Positions 61,593 through 64,000 of a DNA stretch of 64,000 nt are shown here, piece by piece. How positions within the stretch are numbered: position 1 is the first letter of the stretch; each line of letters opens with the position of its first letter. Position numbers and translations under genes: made by a program. Origin of the DNA: Dyella_B sp036746095. Its GTDB lineage: Bacteria > Pseudomonadota > Gammaproteobacteria > Xanthomonadales > Rhodanobacteraceae. The notes below the pieces were generated by a model that saw only the letters and a list, made by a program, of their open reading frames with translations, made no database searches and was not told the origin of the DNA. The DNA lies in the NCBI RefSeq assembly GCF_036746095.1, contig NZ_DAIOEU010000018.1, forward strand, positions 8,504 to 72,503, given 5' to 3'.

Positions 61593-63527
61593 TCAGTCTG
61601 CCGGTTGCAGCAGCGAGTGCGCCTTGGCCAGCAGGTCGCCCATGTCGAACGGCTTGAGCAGGGCCTCGGTGGCATCGCCCAGCTCGTTGTCTTCCAGCCA
61701 TTCCGAATCGGCGTAGCCGGTCATCAGGATCACGCGAAGATCGGGCAAGCGTTTTCGCGCCCGCGAGCAAAGCTCATGGCCGTCGACGACGGGCAGGTCG
61801 ATATCCGATAAAAGCAGATCCCACGGGACGTCGCTGGCAAGCAGCGATAGCGCCTCGTTGCCGGAAGCCGCTTCGGCAACCTCGCCACCCAGTTGCCGCA
61901 AGCGCGTGGCGACGGCGCGGCGGACGGTTTCGTTGTCCTCCGCCACCAGAATGCGAAAGCCATGCAGATCCGGCGCGGGGTTTTCGCTGCGCAAGGATGC
62001 CGTTTCCATGGCGTTGGCGCTGTCGCAAGGCAAGTAGAGCAACACGCAGGTGCCGCCGCCGGGAATGCTGCGGATGTCCACGGCGCCGTGGTATTGCTCC
62101 ACGAAGTCGTAGACCATCGACAGGCCAAGGCCGGTGCCGTGTCCTTCCGGCTTGGTGGTGAAGAAGGGTTCGAGGGCGCGTTGCAGGACGTCCTCGCTCA
62201 TGCCGGGACCGTCGTCGGCGACGGCGATCTCGACGTAGGTGCTATGCGCAGGCCCAAGCGCGATGCGAACGTCGGTGTCGTGCTGCGTGCATAACCTGCA
62301 ACGTATCTGCACGTGGCCATGCCCGTCCATGGCATCACGCGAGTTGACGGCCAGATTGACCAGTGCGCTTTCCAATTGATCGCCATCGCACGCCAGCAAG
62401 GGCAGTTCGTCCGCATCCGCCACGTCCAGCGTGATGTCGTCGCCAAGCGTTCGGCCGAGCAGTTCGCGCATGGATCGCAGCACTTTGGCCACGTTGATAA
62501 GTTGGCTGGGAGCGTTGTGCCGGCGCAATAGCGACAGCAGGCGTTGGGTGAGCCGGCCGGCATGCATGGCGGTGTGCAGCGAGGCCAGCATGTGATGCCT
62601 GGCTTGCACCGTGCTGCCCTGATCCAGGCTGACTGATCCGAGTTCCAGTGAGCCGATGATGCCCTGCAAGGCATTGTTGAAATCGTGCGTGATGCCGCCG
62701 GTGAGGCGGCCGACGGCTTCAATCTTCTGCGCATGCACCAGTCGCCCTCGTGCCTCGCGCAAACGGTTTTCCAACAGCGCCTGTTGCGTGCAGTCGTGAA
62801 TAAGCGCGGCGAAGCCGATCAGCGAGCCGTCGCTCTCATGGATCGCCTGCACCTCGACTTCGGCGGGAAAACGCGAGCCATTGGCATGCATCAGTTCGCA
62901 TTCTGCTTTGACGGGATTTTCCGCTGCTGCCGACTGCAGCAGTTGGGCGCAAAGGGACGGTTCGCCGAACGGGTCCGGAAAAAATGTGGAGAAGGGACAG
63001 CCGACGATGTCGTCCGCCGCAAAACCGGTGATGCGCCGTGCACCGGGATTCCAGTCAAGCACCATACCGTGCGTGTCCAGCATGCAGATGGCATGTTCCG
63101 GCGTGCCCTGCATGAACAGGCGCAGGCGGCGCTCGCATTCGCGCAGCCGATCATGGGTGAGGCGGTTCAGGTGCAGGTCGCGTAGGACCATGGCAAAGCC
63201 ATGGGCGTGCGCTTGGTGCCCTTTCAGTACATGCACGGATATTTCCAGGCGGGTGCGGCGGCCGTGCTTGCCGGGAATCCATGCTTCAATCCGTGCCTGT
63301 TGGCCGGTGAGATCCGCCTTGAGCGCCAGTTCAAGCAAGTCCGCGCCAATGGAGAGGGCATAAATGCTGGAGTAATGCTTGCCGAGCAGTTCACGCGCCT
63401 GCCGTTCGCCGAACAGCAAGTGGGTTTGATGGCAGGCGATGATGTGGCCGCCAAGGTCCAGGATGAGAAGAGTGAGATCGGTTTGCGTGGAACCGAGCAG
63501 CGCGTGGTCCGAGTCGGCGTTTTCCAT
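61593..63527 (-). CDS. PAS-containing hybrid histidine kinase / response receiver
   Basis: 644-residue soluble signalling protein. Two PAS-type domains (about 15-115, and 135-250 with MLDTHGMVLDWNPGARRITGF), a HisKA region with phospho-acceptor H281 in GGITHDFNNALQG, an ATPase domain (NLAVNSRDAMDG, VADDGPGMS, GTGLGLSMV), and a C-terminal receiver (about 523-640) with acidic pocket VAEDNE and acceptor D575 in LLLSDIDLP. No membrane segment and no DNA-binding domain, so it senses an internal signal and must hand the phosphate to another protein. No partner regulator in the window. A link to polysaccharide control is only positional. Confidence 0.92.
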   Translation of the reverse strand: MENADSDHALLGSTQTDLTLLILDLGGHIIACHQTHLLFGERQARELLGKHYSSIYALSIGADLLELALKADLTGQQARIEAWIPGKHGRRTRLEISVHVLKGHQAHAHGFAMVLRDLHLNRLTHDRLRECERRLRLFMQGTPEHAICMLDTHGMVLDWNPGARRITGFAADDIVGCPFSTFFPDPFGEPSLCAQLLQSAAAENPVKAECELMHANGSRFPAEVEVQAIHESDGSLIGFAALIHDCTQQALLENRLREARGRLVHAQKIEAVGRLTGGITHDFNNALQGIIGSLELGSVSLDQGSTVQARHHMLASLHTAMHAGRLTQRLLSLLRRHNAPSQLINVAKVLRSMRELLGRTLGDDITLDVADADELPLLACDGDQLESALVNLAVNSRDAMDGHGHVQIRCRLCTQHDTDVRIALGPAHSTYVEIAVADDGPGMSEDVLQRALEPFFTTKPEGHGTGLGLSMVYDFVEQYHGAVDIRSIPGGGTCVLLYLPCDSANAMETASLRSENPAPDLHGFRILVAEDNETVRRAVATRLRQLGGEVAEAASGNEALSLLASDVPWDLLLSDIDLPVVDGHELCSRARKRLPDLRVILMTGYADSEWLEDNELGDATEALLKPFDMGDLLAKAHSLLQPAD

Positions 63528-64000
63528 AATGGGCTCTAGAACGTGACGCGTTTACGACGGGTAATGCAGCGTCATCCATTCTCACCAGACACTGCGCCTT
63601 TGCTTTGCGTCAGCGGTGACACCCGTGTTTGCACACGACCGGCAGTCGAACTTTTCCCTCGACAACGCACGACGTCCGGTGGCGTATATACGCCATGTCA
63701 ACGCGTCAGCATCCAAGCGCAACGGTCATGCCCCAGTCTTGCCGTAAAAACTACGCCTCGACAATGACAGCATCCTGCTGCCACAAGCCCCTTACCGTTG
63801 GTCCATTTAAGATGATGCGAATACTGTGATGAGGTCGTGAATATCATGCATTCATGGAGAGGGGGTAATGATTTTACCGGCGCGCTGAGAATGGCAAACA
63901 TCATGCAGTATTTGCCTAAACAAACTAAGTGGAACCTAAGATTTGTGTGCTAGGGCGTGTTAACACTAGATGCTTGACCGTATACTTCGACGATGGAAAT
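63528..64000. other. Non-coding end of window
   Basis: About 470 bp upstream of the kinase gene, becoming AT-richer after 63800. Presumably holds the kinase promoter. No gene supported; an ATG at 63994 could start a gene that lies beyond the edge. Confidence 0.45.

Noticed and set aside
1..64000. tRNA, rRNA, insertion sequences or prophage genes
   Set aside because: None recognised; no transposase, integrase or cloverleaf-like segment was identified by eye.

Overview
High-GC gammaproteobacterial chromosome. Gene families and layout point to the Xanthomonadales/Rhodanobacteraceae (Dyella, Frateuria or Rhodanobacter type): a Xanthomonas-like non-phosphorylating L-fucose pathway in one operon, Xanthomonas/Caulobacter-type TonB-dependent receptors beside glucokinases and secreted glycosidases, and a TorF-like/GlnK/AmtB nitrogen cluster. 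This placement is inferred from gene content; no rRNA or other marker gene is present.

Region 1 (1-12 kb). The window opens inside a fucose permease gene, followed by a sugar mutarotase. Then come the torF-like-glnK-amtB ammonium cluster, a HAD phosphatase and a DoxX membrane protein. A six-gene minus-strand operon (11899 to 5747) encodes the whole oxidative L-fucose route: L-fucose dehydrogenase, L-fuconolactonase, 2-keto-3-deoxy-L-fuconate dehydrogenase, diketo-acid hydrolase, L-fuconate dehydratase and an FMN L-lactate dehydrogenase. Several junctions are ATGA overlaps.

Region 2 (12-32 kb). A plus-strand glycan-utilisation locus holds two glucokinase + TonB-receptor modules and a series of exported glycosidases: GH29 alpha-fucosidase, GH18 endo-glycosidase, GH3 beta-xylosidase/glucosidase type, GH35 beta-galactosidase, a sialidase-like propeller and GH20 beta-hexosaminidase. 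Together with the fucose operon this looks like a system for dismantling fucosylated, galactosylated, GlcNAc-containing glycans such as plant complex N-glycans. A TonB-receptor remnant lies at its end.

Region 3 (32-61 kb). An exopolysaccharide locus: wza-type export lipoprotein (interrupted by an 11-N assembly gap), Wzb-type phosphatase, Wzc-type tyrosine kinase, Wzx-type flippase, and a long minus-strand operon reading WecA-type initiator, two GT2, EpsG/Wzy-type polymerase, asparagine-synthetase-like enzymes (AS), right-handed beta-helix proteins, two GT4 and GalE. It is unusual in having three AS paralogues that lack a glutaminase domain and four beta-helix paralogues. Two AS genes are joined to beta-helix genes by ATGA overlaps and a third is joined to the polymerase gene. 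This is the best candidate in the window for an undescribed system, possibly amidation coupled to lyase/epimerase-type tailoring of the polymer. A GT-FkbM methyltransferase fusion and a two-gene secreted unit of unknown function sit beside it.

Region 4 (61-64 kb). A hybrid histidine kinase/receiver protein without a DNA-binding output, then a non-coding end.

Dispersed inverted repeats (REP/REPIN-like, built on ATTCCGGC...GCCGGAAT or ATTCCCGC...GCGGGAAT) occur in at least six intergenic places, and a related unit has been read into the 3' end of the lactonase gene.
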